From Metaruminococcus_A sp964607135 (GTDB lineage: Bacteria; Bacillota; Clostridia; Oscillospirales; Ruminococcaceae): 10,886 bases of DNA. Shown one piece after another: positions 1-6,822 of this stretch. The position numbers and the translations under genes are program-made. Numbering within the stretch: position 1 is the stretch's first letter; every line of letters begins with the position of its first letter. The stretch covers positions 1 to 10,886 of the forward strand of contig CAZSIV010000055.1 of the NCBI GenBank assembly GCA_964607135.1, read 5' to 3'. The notes under the pieces are model-generated. The model did no database searches. It worked only from the letters and a program-made list of their open reading frames with translations, and was not told the DNA's origin.

Positions 1-2
1 GC

Positions 3-1001
3 TGCGGCGAGCGCGGCAACGAGATGACCGACGTGCTGCGGGAGTTCCCCGAGCTCAAGGATCCCCGGACCGGGGAATCTCTGATGAAGCGGACGGTTTT
101 GATTGCCAACACATCCGACATGCCGGTTGCGGCCCGTGAGGCCTCTGTCTACACCGGAATCACCATTGCGGAGTATTTCCGCGATATGGGTTACGATGTG
201 GCTGTTATCGCCGACTCCACCTCCCGCTGGGCCGAGGCGCTCCGCGAGATGTCCGGCCGTCTGGAAGAAATGCCCGGTGAAGAGGGCTATCCCGCTTATC
301 TGGCATCCCGTCTGGCCCAGTTCTATGAGCGGGCCGGTTCGGTGGAATGTATTGGTTCCGACGACCGCCAGGGCAGCCTGACTGCTGTCGGTGCGGTCTC
401 CCCTCCGGGTGGCGACCTTTCGGAGCCGGTTTCTCAGGCCACCATGCGAATTGTAAAGGTGTTCTGGGCGCTGGACGCGTCTTTGGCGTATAAGCGCCAT
501 TTCCCGGCCATCAACTGGCTGAATTCCTATTCCCTTTATCTCGATTCTCTGAAACCTTGGTTTGATGAGAATCTGGGGCCCGAATTTATCCAGGATCGCG
601 CCAGAGCGATGAGCATCCTGCAAAATGAGGCCAGCTTGAATGAAATCGTTCAGCTGGTAGGTAAGGATGCGCTGTCTCCTGCCGATCAGCTGACGCTGGA
701 AGTGGCCCGTATGGTGCGGGAGGACTTCCTCCAGCAGAATGCGTTTGCCGATATCGACAGCTTCTCTGCCTACGACCGGCAGAAAAAGCTGCTGGCGATC
801 ATCCTCCGTTATGAAACGCTCTGCCGCGATGCGATCAACAGAGGGGCTTTGGCAGCGCCGCTGTTCGACATCCCCGCCCGTGAGAAGATCGGCCGTGCGA
901 AGAGCGTGCCTGCTGATGAGTACGTTGAGACCTACCGGAAGATCGAGGAAGAGATGGAACAGCAGATCGAAGCTGTGGTAGCGCAGGGAGGTGAAAACTG
1001 A
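3..1001 (+). CDS. ntpA: V/A-type ATPase catalytic subunit A, C-terminal part (5' truncated by window)
   Basis: This is the catalytic nucleotide-binding subunit of the peripheral V1/A1 head, which couples ATP hydrolysis or synthesis to H+ or Na+ movement at the cytoplasmic face of the membrane. The frame is open from the first bases of the window, so the ATG at 24 is internal. The first complete codons give CGERGNEMTDVL, the family segment holding the catalytic glutamate just after the P-loop. The P-loop itself and the N-terminal barrel lie outside the window. Further on come DSTSRWAEALREMSGRLEEM and the SPPGGDLSEPVSQ segment, both typical of subunit A, and then the helical C-terminal domain. 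About 332 residues are present, a little over half of the usual ~590. The stop TGA overlaps the ATG of the B gene by one base (TGATG), showing translational coupling. Family identity is certain; the coupling ion cannot be read from this subunit. Confidence 0.97.
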   Translation, partial: CGERGNEMTDVLREFPELKDPRTGESLMKRTVLIANTSDMPVAAREASVYTGITIAEYFRDMGYDVAVIADSTSRWAEALREMSGRLEEMPGEEGYPAYLASRLAQFYERAGSVECIGSDDRQGSLTAVGAVSPPGGDLSEPVSQATMRIVKVFWALDASLAYKRHFPAINWLNSYSLYLDSLKPWFDENLGPEFIQDRARAMSILQNEASLNEIVQLVGKDALSPADQLTLEVARMVREDFLQQNAFADIDSFSAYDRQKKLLAIILRYETLCRDAINRGALAAPLFDIPAREKIGRAKSVPADEYVETYRKIEEEMEQQIEAVVAQGGEN

Positions 1002-2386
1002 TGATTCGTGAGTATAAAACCGTAGAAGAAATCGTCAGCCCGCTGATGATGGTTCGGATGGTAGAGGGCGTCACCTATGATGAGCTGGTAGAGGTAGAGC
1101 TCCACGACGGATCGATCCGCCGCGGCAAGGTGCTGGAGGTCAATGGCGATACCGCCGTTGTCCAGCTCTTCGAGTCCGCCGCCGGGATCAACCTGGCGGA
1201 TGCCAAAGTACGTTTCTTGGGGCATCCTTTGCAGCTGGGCGTGTCGAGCGATATGCTCGGCCGCGTCTTCAACGGCATGGGCCATCCAATCGACGGCGGC
1301 CCAGACATTCTGGCGGAGGAGTACCGTGACATCAACGGCCTTCCGATGAACCCCGCCGCCCGTGACTATCCGAACGAGTTTATCCAGACCGGCGTCTCCA
1401 CGATCGATGGGTTGAATACCCTGGTGCGTGGACAGAAGCTCCCGATCTTTTCGGGATCCGGCCTTCCCCATGCGAATCTGGCGGCTCAGATTGCCCGTCA
1501 GGCCAAGGTGCTGGGGGATGACGCGTCGAATTTCGCGGTCGTATTCGCTGCGATCGGCATCACCTTTGAGGAGTCGGAATTCTTCGTCAATGAGTTCCGC
1601 CGCACCGGTGCGATCGACCGAACCGTGCTTTTCTCCAACCTGGCGAACGATCCGGCTGTCGAGCGTATTTCCACCCCTCGTATGGCGCTGACCGCCGCAG
1701 AATATTTGGCCTTCGAAAAAGGGATGCACGTTCTGGTCATCATGACCGATATCACCAACTACGCCGAAGCGCTCCGTGAGGTTTCCGCTGCGAAGAAGGA
1801 GGTACCGGGCCGCCGTGGTTTCCCGGGCTACCTCTATACCGACCTGGCGACGCTGTATGAGCGCGCCGGCCGCCAGCTGGGCAATCCGGGCTCGATCACC
1901 TTGATCCCGATCCTCACCATGCCGGAGGACGATAAGACCCATCCGATCCCGGACTTGACCGGGTATATCACCGAGGGGCAGATCATTCTGTCTCGTGCCC
2001 TTTACCGCCAGGATATCCATCCGCCGGTCGACGTTCTGCCCTCCCTGTCCCGTCTGAAGGATAAGGGCGTCGGCAAGGGAAAAACCCGTGAAGATCACGC
2101 GGACACGATGAACCAGCTTTTTGCCGCGTATTCCACCGGTAAAGACAACAAAGAGCTGATGAGCATTTTGGGTGAAGCTGCTTTGACGCCTACCGATCTG
2201 CTCTATGCGAAATTTGCGGATGAATTCGAACGGCGCTATGTCAACCAGGGATATGAAGAAAACCGTTCGATTGAAGAAACCTTGAATCTTGGTTGGGAGC
2301 TTTTGAGCATCCTGCCGAAAGCGGAATTAAAGCGTGTAAAACCGGAGCTGATTGAGAAATACTGGCCGAAGAAAGACCAGGAATAG
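1001..2386 (+). CDS. ntpB: V/A-type ATPase regulatory subunit B
   Basis: This is the non-catalytic nucleotide-binding subunit that alternates with subunit A in the hexameric V1/A1 head. The protein has 461 residues, the normal length for the family. It opens with a beta-barrel domain (about residues 1-75). Where A has a P-loop, it carries SGSGLPHANLAAQIARQ (from residue 151), the degenerate nucleotide site expected of B. Further on come GITFEESEFF, MTDITNYAEALREVS and VPGRRGFPGYLYTDLATLYE, all B-subunit signatures. The start at 1001 is supported by GGGAGGTG at 987-994 and by the one-base overlap with the A stop codon. The gene is followed after 15 bases by the D subunit, giving the order A-B-D, common in bacterial V/A-ATPase operons. 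Nothing is unusual in it. Confidence 0.97.
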   Translation: MIREYKTVEEIVSPLMMVRMVEGVTYDELVEVELHDGSIRRGKVLEVNGDTAVVQLFESAAGINLADAKVRFLGHPLQLGVSSDMLGRVFNGMGHPIDGGPDILAEEYRDINGLPMNPAARDYPNEFIQTGVSTIDGLNTLVRGQKLPIFSGSGLPHANLAAQIARQAKVLGDDASNFAVVFAAIGITFEESEFFVNEFRRTGAIDRTVLFSNLANDPAVERISTPRMALTAAEYLAFEKGMHVLVIMTDITNYAEALREVSAAKKEVPGRRGFPGYLYTDLATLYERAGRQLGNPGSITLIPILTMPEDDKTHPIPDLTGYITEGQIILSRALYRQDIHPPVDVLPSLSRLKDKGVGKGKTREDHADTMNQLFAAYSTGKDNKELMSILGEAALTPTDLLYAKFADEFERRYVNQGYEENRSIEETLNLGWELLSILPKAELKRVKPELIEKYWPKKDQE

Positions 2387-2401
2387 GGGAGGGGATCACC
2401 A

Positions 2402-3094
2402 ATGGCGAATATCACGGTAAGCCCCACCCGAATGGAGCTCACCCGCCTCAAAGGCAAGCTGCGCACCGCCCAGCGGGGTCATAAGCTGCTCAAGGATAAG
2501 CGGGATGAGCTGATGAAGCAGTTCCTGGATACCGTGCGGGAGGTTCGCGCTCTCCGGGCCGAGGTGGAGGAGGAACTGATGACGGTTCACAGCTCCTTTA
2601 CCGTTGCCTCCGCACTGATGAGTTCTGAAGCGATGGAGCAGGCTCTTCTCTACCCGAAGCAAAGCGTAGAGCTGACGATGACGTTTCAGAATATCATGTC
2701 TGTCAATGTCCCGATCTACGATTTCCAGACCAAGACCAAATCGGATTCGGATATTTACCCTTATGGTTTTGCGGCCACTTCCGGGGAACTGGACACGGCT
2801 GTGGATGCATTGGGGCGGGTATTCCGCAAGATGCTGAAGCTGGCGGAGATTGAAAAATCCGCACAGCTGATGGCGGACGAAATCGAGAAAACCCGCCGCC
2901 GGGTCAACGCGCTGGAATATGTAATGATTCCGAACACGCAGGAGTCGATCCGCTACATCAATATGAAGCTGGATGAAAACGACCGTGCAACCACAACTCG
3001 GCTGATGAAGGTAAAGGACATGATCTTAAAGGAGTCCATCGAGGAAAAGAGAGCGATGGATGCCGAAGCGATGAATTCCTATGGGAATTCGTGA
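2402..3094 (+). CDS. ntpD: V/A-type ATPase central stalk subunit D
   Basis: Subunit D is the rotating coiled-coil shaft inside the A3B3 head and links it to the membrane rotor. The N-terminal segment PTRMELTRLKGKLRTAQRGH (from residue 8) is the family signature. It continues as a long charged helix to about residue 70. A variable middle follows, then a second long helix near the C-terminus (about residues 140-220, including EIEKTRRRVNALEYVMIP), so the two ends can pair as an antiparallel coiled coil. The length of 230 residues is in the family range. The start is supported by GGGGAGGGG at 2387-2395, seven bases before the ATG at 2402. It is the last gene of the ATPase operon, followed directly by a strong terminator. 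The last residues (NSYGNS) are outside the conserved core. Confidence 0.96.
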   Translation: MANITVSPTRMELTRLKGKLRTAQRGHKLLKDKRDELMKQFLDTVREVRALRAEVEEELMTVHSSFTVASALMSSEAMEQALLYPKQSVELTMTFQNIMSVNVPIYDFQTKTKSDSDIYPYGFAATSGELDTAVDALGRVFRKMLKLAEIEKSAQLMADEIEKTRRRVNALEYVMIPNTQESIRYINMKLDENDRATTTRLMKVKDMILKESIEEKRAMDAEAMNSYGNS

Positions 3095-3115
3095 CATGTA
3101 AAGAAAATCATAACA

Positions 3116-3152
3116 GGAAAACCCCCGGACGGAATCCGTCCGGGGGTTTTCC
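3116..3152 (+). terminator. Intrinsic terminator of the ATPase operon
   Basis: A near-perfect inverted repeat begins 21 bases after the D stop codon. The left arm GGAAAACCCCCGGACGG and the right arm CCGTCCGGGGGTTTTCC enclose a three-base loop (AAT). The stem is GC-rich with an A-tract on the left and a T-tract (3147-3150) on the right, the form of a strong Rho-independent terminator that can also work in the reverse direction. Because the arms are symmetric, it could also stop transcripts arriving from the - strand gene at 3367-3924. Confidence 0.93.
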
Positions 3153-3204
3153 ATAGGGGTTTTCGACGGGGCAAAGACTGATTTGGTCGGTTTGTAATTT
3201 GTAA

Positions 3205-3280
3205 AAAGCGCCGTCCTTCACGGAAGACGATATCTCTACTACGAAAAGTGAGATATCGTCTAAGTTGTATGCAGCGCTTT
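3205..3280 (-). other. Nested inverted repeats: possible three-way-junction RNA or terminator structure
   Basis: Read on the - strand, an outer stem AAAGCG/CGCTTT (3275-3280 with 3205-3210) encloses two further hairpins. One is a perfect 12-bp stem AGACGATATCTC/GAGATATCGTCT (3225-3236 with 3250-3261, 13-base loop). The other is a 4-bp CCGT/ACGG hairpin (3211-3214 with 3220-3223). The outer stem runs straight into TTTTT on the - strand, as in a terminator. It lies about 90 bases past the stop of the 185-residue - strand gene. It could be the 3' end of that transcript, a small structured RNA, or a small palindromic repeat element. The pairing is visible; the role is inferred. The rest of 3153-3366 holds no convincing gene. 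Confidence 0.45.
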
Positions 3281-3366
3281 AGGGCCAGGGAAGAGCAATA
3301 TGGATGTTCGTTTACCGTTTCAATCGGCATTCTGCATTTTGGCCGAGCTGCGGTTCGGTACCAAAG

Positions 3367-3924
3367 TCACATGAGATAATTGGCAGCGGCATCTGCATCC
3401 CCTTGTGAAAAAGTGCCGCAGACCATCATGGCTGCCGTATAGAGCAAAACGGAAAGAGGATCGTAAGGGAAACCGAGCTCCAGCGTGATTTCCATTGGTT
3501 CCACCGGCTTCCCATCCGGATTTTCAACCGTTCTTTGGAGGGAGACGGCGGCGCGGTTGTCATTGAAGCTCGAGAGGGTGACCGTGTCCTTTGTAGACAT
3601 TCCGCAGACGACGGTGCGGATTTTCTTTTCCGCCAGCAGTTTTAATTGTTCGGGACAGGCTGAGTGAACGAGCGCGATTACATTTCCCCGGATTTCTGAA
3701 AGTCCAGTGAGCTCTGCGTTCGGCTTTAGAATCAGGACAGAAGGACCGCCGCAAACTTGAGCGATACGGTTGGAATTTAAAAATAGCAGCTCTTTTCCGC
3801 TCCCCTTTGTTATAACCCCACGTTCCGCCACCATATGCACCTGGTAGTTCCGCTTTAAATTTTTCTCAAAGATGCGGTCTAGATTTTTTTCACCGGATTC
3901 GCCGTACAGAATGATCGTTATCAT
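3367..3924 (-). CDS. Unrecognised 185-residue cytoplasmic protein
   Basis: I do not recognise the family. The start ATG (3924-3922) is preceded by GGTGATG at 3934-3928, a modest ribosome binding site, and the stop is TGA. The N-terminus MITIILYGESGEKNLDRIF looks like a first beta strand and turn. KELLFLN and PSVLILKPNAELTG then suggest alternating strands and helices, so an alpha/beta fold is likely. No P-loop, signal peptide or metal motif is visible. The C-terminal SVLLYTAAMMVCGTF is hydrophobic but short and probably a buried helix. Codon use and base content fit the ATPase backbone rather than the AT-rich cassette. It is transcribed toward the ATPase operon as a single gene. It is probably a lineage-restricted conserved hypothetical. 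Confidence 0.75.
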   Translation of the reverse strand: MITIILYGESGEKNLDRIFEKNLKRNYQVHMVAERGVITKGSGKELLFLNSNRIAQVCGGPSVLILKPNAELTGLSEIRGNVIALVHSACPEQLKLLAEKKIRTVVCGMSTKDTVTLSSFNDNRAAVSLQRTVENPDGKPVEPMEITLELGFPYDPLSVLLYTAAMMVCGTFSQGDADAAANYLM

Positions 3925-4360
3925 TTACATCACCGATTTTTAAGAATATGTTTATTATTTACCTGAGGGGATATTTTATGAATAGCAAATTGTTTCAAAG
4001 GGGCGAAATCGGCAGTAAAAACCGGACTGCGGATTCTGCAACGCCGGATAAGGAAGTATTTATGTGGGTACTGTGTAACTCGGTAAAATGGGTTTCACCG
4101 TTCCCTTTTGCCCTTTATGCTGCGAATTTGAAATCCTGCGGATTTTCCCGTATTTCTTCCATCATAGCGAGGATTTTCTTCATTGTATAAAATATTGCAA
4201 TAAATCTTCTTTTTCTTCTGACATAAATAGAGCTTTATATAGTTTAAAATTGATAATATTCGGCATGCAATCTACCGCTTGGCTTAAATGTTATCGTACA
4301 CATTTTTCAACCCAAAGTAACCGATAGGTGAGAATCTTTTTCTTTTATATCGTGAAATTA
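3925..4360. other. AT-rich intergenic stretch between backbone gene and cassette promoter
   Basis: No convincing intact gene is visible here. A + strand frame starting at ATG 3978 with a good GAGGGG at 3965-3970 gives 70 residues (to 4190). Its product has no recognisable domain, and it lies across the more coding-like - strand remnants at 4115-4290. Composition shifts from mixed to clearly AT-rich rightwards, so the left junction of the acquired segment probably falls in this stretch. I found no clear direct repeat shared with the right side (8760-9010) and no tRNA or integrase. Confidence 0.5.
4115..4290 (-). pseudogene. Possible gene remnant in two overlapping short frames
   Basis: Two - strand frames read like protein. 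The first is open from 4290 to a TGA at 4182-4180 and includes MPNIINFKLYKALF and MSEEKEDLLQYFIQ. The second starts at ATG 4183-4181, overlapping that TGA as ATGA, and gives MKKILAMMEEIRENPQDF followed by KFAA and a TAA stop at 4117-4115. Both have the charged, helix-like make-up of real coding sequence. Together they look either like one C-terminal region broken by a frameshift near 4182 or like two tiny coupled genes. Upstream in the first frame, another stop (TAA, 4293-4291) interrupts further plausible codons. I recognise no family. A decayed gene at the edge of the acquired cassette is the favoured reading. Confidence 0.3.
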
Positions 4361-4389
4361 TTGCAGACTATCGAGTTTGGTGCTATAAT
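4361..4389 (+). promoter_or_regulatory. Sigma-70-type promoter of the restriction-modification cassette
   Basis: TTGCAG (4361-4366) and a perfect TATAAT (4384-4389) are separated by exactly 17 bases. TG at 4381-4382 adds an extended -10. This predicts a transcript start near 4396, so the in-frame ATG at 4390 would not be in the mRNA, and the regulator must start at ATG 4423. It is the only strong promoter I see ahead of the six genes, which suggests a single transcript. Confidence 0.8.
4364..4379 (+). promoter_or_regulatory. Candidate operator (C-box-like imperfect dyad)
   Basis: CAGACTATCGAGTTTG forms an imperfect inverted repeat: CA-ACT on the left and AGT-TG on the right pair, with one mismatch (G4366 against T4377) around a four-base centre. 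The core GACT-N4-AGTT differs by one base from the GACT...AGTC form found in controller-protein (C-box) operators. It covers the end of the -35 and part of the spacer, so a bound protein would block or alter polymerase binding. The small regulator encoded just downstream is the obvious ligand, but this is inferred. Confidence 0.45.
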
Positions 4390-4422
4390 ATGATTGCTAT
4401 ATGCGAAAGCGAGGTATTCATT

Positions 4423-4629
4423 ATGGCTGTTTCGTATAATAAACTTTGGAAGCTTCTCATTGATAAAAATATGAAAAAGATGCAATTAAAAGAAGCCGCA
4501 GGCATCGGCTCAACTACTTTATCAAAACTCAGCAAAAATCAGCCTGTATCAATGGAAGTTATGATGAAACTTTGTGGTGTCTTGGATTGCAACATCGGAG
4601 ACATTATGGATGTCATCGAAAAGAATTAG
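4423..4629 (+). CDS. Small XRE/Cro-type helix-turn-helix regulator (controller-like)
   Basis: This 68-residue protein is essentially one Cro/C1-type DNA-binding domain. After an initial helix (YNKLWKLLIDKNMKK), MQLKEAAGIGSTTLSKLSKN (residues 20-39) is the helix-turn-helix, and helices MEVMMKLCGVL and IGDIMDVIEK complete the bundle. Such compact YozG-like regulators are common in Firmicutes and often sit ahead of restriction-modification genes. I chose ATG 4423 because GAGGT (4411-4415) is well spaced before it and because the upstream in-frame ATG (4390) abuts the -10 element. The first methyltransferase follows after 15 bases. A role as autoregulator of the cassette, through the dyad in its own promoter, is likely. 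It may delay nuclease expression after transfer, as controller proteins do, but this is by analogy. Confidence 0.88.
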   Translation: MAVSYNKLWKLLIDKNMKKMQLKEAAGIGSTTLSKLSKNQPVSMEVMMKLCGVLDCNIGDIMDVIEKN

Positions 4630-4644
4630 AAAGGAGAGCTTGCT

Positions 4645-6057
4645 ATGAGTCTTGCCCAAAATGCTTACATAGATGCTTCTAACGTATATGAAAGCTCTCT
4701 TGAAAACAACTATAAAAAAGATAATGGAGTTTTTTATACGGATTTATCACTTGCCGAAAAAATGTTAACAGAGCTTAAATTGCCTAAAGATGCAGTAATA
4801 ATGGATCCTTGTTGTGGTTCAGGCGTTTTTCTTTATGCTGCAAAAAAGCACGAATACGTTAATCTTTTTGGTGCGGATCAAGATAAAAATGCAATCAAAT
4901 TTTGCTTGAATCACATTAACAACGTTTCTTTTGCGGTCTGTGACTCTATTGGTCAGGCAGCTTCTGCTCTGTTGGATGAATTTGAATTGACTAATCAACC
5001 TGATGTTGTTATAGGCAATCCTCCTTATGTTCCTTTAGCAGGCGGTGTTGACTTAAACTGTGATTACCTTTTTAGACGTAGAGTATCAGATTCCGGCAAC
5101 AATCTGTTCATAGCGGCTTTAATGCGAGCTTTTGAAATCGTTAAAGCAGGCGGAATTGTATCATATATAATCCCTAAGAATTTTCTCCACGTAGCCGGAT
5201 ACAGTTTACTTAGAAGGACTATACTTGAAGAAAAAACGATTCTTTCTATCATAGATATCGGCGCTTATTTCAAGAATGTTCGTGGAGAGCAAATTATTCT
5301 TACCGTTAAAAACTGCGTTGCTGATAAAAAACATAAAATTAAATTAAAGAAGTTATCAAGCAACCGTTTTGTGACGATGTCTAATATTCCTCAGGCATTT
5401 TATAAGGATGAGATTTTAATCTTTAACTGTGCGGAGGATTATTCAACCTATAAAAAGCTGACTTCCTCATATCAAACATTATCCGATTTATGCAACGGTT
5501 ATGTCGGCAGAGGAAAATCAATTTCTAAGGAAGCGATTACAGGAAAGGAAATACGAAAGTTTGGGTATAAAAATCACACTGTTCCCGCAACGGGCAGTAA
5601 GGTTTTTATTCAAAATATTTATAGTGTAGAAGCGGGTATAATAGCCGCTTTTGGCGGCGATATGGAAGCAGCACAGACAGTTACTGTTTTTACAGATGGT
5701 GACGAAAAAATGTGCCGCTACATATTAGGTATACTTCATTCCCGGCTGTGTAATCTTTTCTTATATAAATACTGTTATAACTATTCAAAGCTTACAATGC
5801 ATACGGATGCGAAGTATTTAAAGAAAATACCACTCCCATCAACGAATCAGCAGAACGAATATTTCGATTCAATACTGAGTTTGGTTAGCAGACTGGAAAG
5901 TAATGATTATATGAGTCAAGAATGGTTTGACTGTTTAGAGGAATTGAATCAAATTGTATACAAGGCGTATGACATGAACAAAAAAGAATCTGATTACATT
6001 GATTGCGAAGTGAAAAGAATTCAATCTAAAAGGTGGATTTCCGATGGACAACTCTAA
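4645..6057 (+). CDS. N6-adenine DNA methyltransferase (gamma-class order, NPPY)
   Basis: This protein transfers a methyl group from S-adenosylmethionine to adenine within a specific DNA site, protecting it from the partner nuclease. In the 470 residues, motif X is KKDNGVFYT (24-32). Motif I is DPCCGSG (54-60), the cofactor loop. GADQD (76-80) is motif II and NPPY (125-128) is the catalytic motif IV. The order X-I-IV followed by a long C-terminal region is that of gamma-class (TaqI/Eco57I-like) adenine methylases. The C-terminal half (about 230-440), with HTDAKYLKKIPLP, should hold target recognition. AAGGAG precedes the ATG by a good distance. Its last 14 bases overlap the second methyltransferase. 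It is strongly AT-rich compared with the backbone. There is no fused nuclease or helicase domain, so it is not a type I or IIG enzyme by itself. Confidence 0.93.
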   Translation: MSLAQNAYIDASNVYESSLENNYKKDNGVFYTDLSLAEKMLTELKLPKDAVIMDPCCGSGVFLYAAKKHEYVNLFGADQDKNAIKFCLNHINNVSFAVCDSIGQAASALLDEFELTNQPDVVIGNPPYVPLAGGVDLNCDYLFRRRVSDSGNNLFIAALMRAFEIVKAGGIVSYIIPKNFLHVAGYSLLRRTILEEKTILSIIDIGAYFKNVRGEQIILTVKNCVADKKHKIKLKKLSSNRFVTMSNIPQAFYKDEILIFNCAEDYSTYKKLTSSYQTLSDLCNGYVGRGKSISKEAITGKEIRKFGYKNHTVPATGSKVFIQNIYSVEAGIIAAFGGDMEAAQTVTVFTDGDEKMCRYILGILHSRLCNLFLYKYCYNYSKLTMHTDAKYLKKIPLPSTNQQNEYFDSILSLVSRLESNDYMSQEWFDCLEELNQIVYKAYDMNKKESDYIDCEVKRIQSKRWISDGQL

Positions 6058-6817
6058 GAAATGCAATGACCTCTCCGGCAAAGAATGGCTTCAAAATTCT
6101 TTTAGCATTTGGCGGGATTTATCGAAAACAAAAGAAGAAAAAGATTTTAAGCACCCTGCATCCTACCCTGTATCGTTGTGCGAAAAGCTAATACGTACTT
6201 TTTCAAAGGCAAATTCGTGTGTATTAGATCCATTTAATGGAATTGGCTCTACAACCGTTGCCGCTCAAAAGCTTGGATGTGATGCTGTAGGAATTGATTT
6301 GTCCGAAGAATTTTGTAATATAGCAAAACAGCGAATAGGCGAAGATGATAAAATTCAGATAATTAACGGTGATAGTTTTGAGGTATTGAAAACACTTCCC
6401 GAAAATCATTTTGATATTTGCGTTACATCCCCGCCGTATTGGGATATTCTCAATATGAAGCGCAGCGCAGATCAAAAGGATTCCGTAAATTATTCTGATA
6501 AAACCAATGATGTTGGAAACGTTGCAGATTATAGCGAGTTTATTGATACAGTATCAAGCCTTTTTTCTTCGGTTAACAGAGTTTTAAAAAAAGGCGGTTA
6601 TTGTATCGTAAATGTAATGGACATTCGGAAAAAAAGCAGCTTTTATCCTTTGCATAGCGATTTAGCTACAGCATTACAAAAAGTCGGCTATATTTATGAC
6701 GACCTGATTATTTGGGACAGACAAGCGGATTACAATAATATGCGTCCGCTCGGGTATCCTTATAAATTCCGCATCAATAAGGTTCACGAATACCTTTTGA
6801 TATTTATTAAGGAGTAG
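6044..6817 (+). CDS. Second amino-DNA-methyltransferase (TSPPYW; N4-cytosine or N6-adenine)
   Basis: This 257-residue SAM-dependent DNA methylase belongs to the N4/N6 group. HPASYPVSLCEKLI (37-50) is motif X and DPFNGIGSTT (62-71) is motif I. GIDL (83-86) and NGD (108-110) fit motifs II and III, and TSPPYW (128-133) is the catalytic motif IV. The late VHEYLLIFIKE end is also typical of this group. The order X-I-IV differs from the common IV-X-I (beta) arrangement of many SPPY enzymes. SPPY occurs in both m4C and m6A methylases, so the base cannot be assigned. The start at 6044 is supported by AGGTGG (6031-6036) and lies inside the end of the first methylase gene, indicating coupled translation. 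A second methylase with a different motif IV suggests that each enzyme modifies one strand of an asymmetric target. Confidence 0.92.
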   Translation: MDNSKKCNDLSGKEWLQNSFSIWRDLSKTKEEKDFKHPASYPVSLCEKLIRTFSKANSCVLDPFNGIGSTTVAAQKLGCDAVGIDLSEEFCNIAKQRIGEDDKIQIINGDSFEVLKTLPENHFDICVTSPPYWDILNMKRSADQKDSVNYSDKTNDVGNVADYSEFIDTVSSLFSSVNRVLKKGGYCIVNVMDIRKKSSFYPLHSDLATALQKVGYIYDDLIIWDRQADYNNMRPLGYPYKFRINKVHEYLLIFIKE

Positions 6818-6822
6818 ATGTT

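Noticed and set aside
932..2098. A 388-codon open frame on the - strand opposite the ATPase B gene
   Set aside because: It is fully antisense to an unmistakable B subunit, has no ribosome binding site or recognisable domain, and arises from codon bias of the GC-rich real gene.
3978..4190. A 70-codon + strand frame with a good GAGGGG ribosome binding site
   Set aside because: The product has no recognisable domain and looks unlike a protein in its second half, and the opposite strand reads more convincingly. Kept only as a note in the intergenic entry.
4390..4422. An earlier ATG start for the XRE-type regulator
   Set aside because: It directly follows the -10 hexamer, so it would lie upstream of or at the transcript start. 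ATG 4423 has a ribosome binding site and matches the usual domain length.
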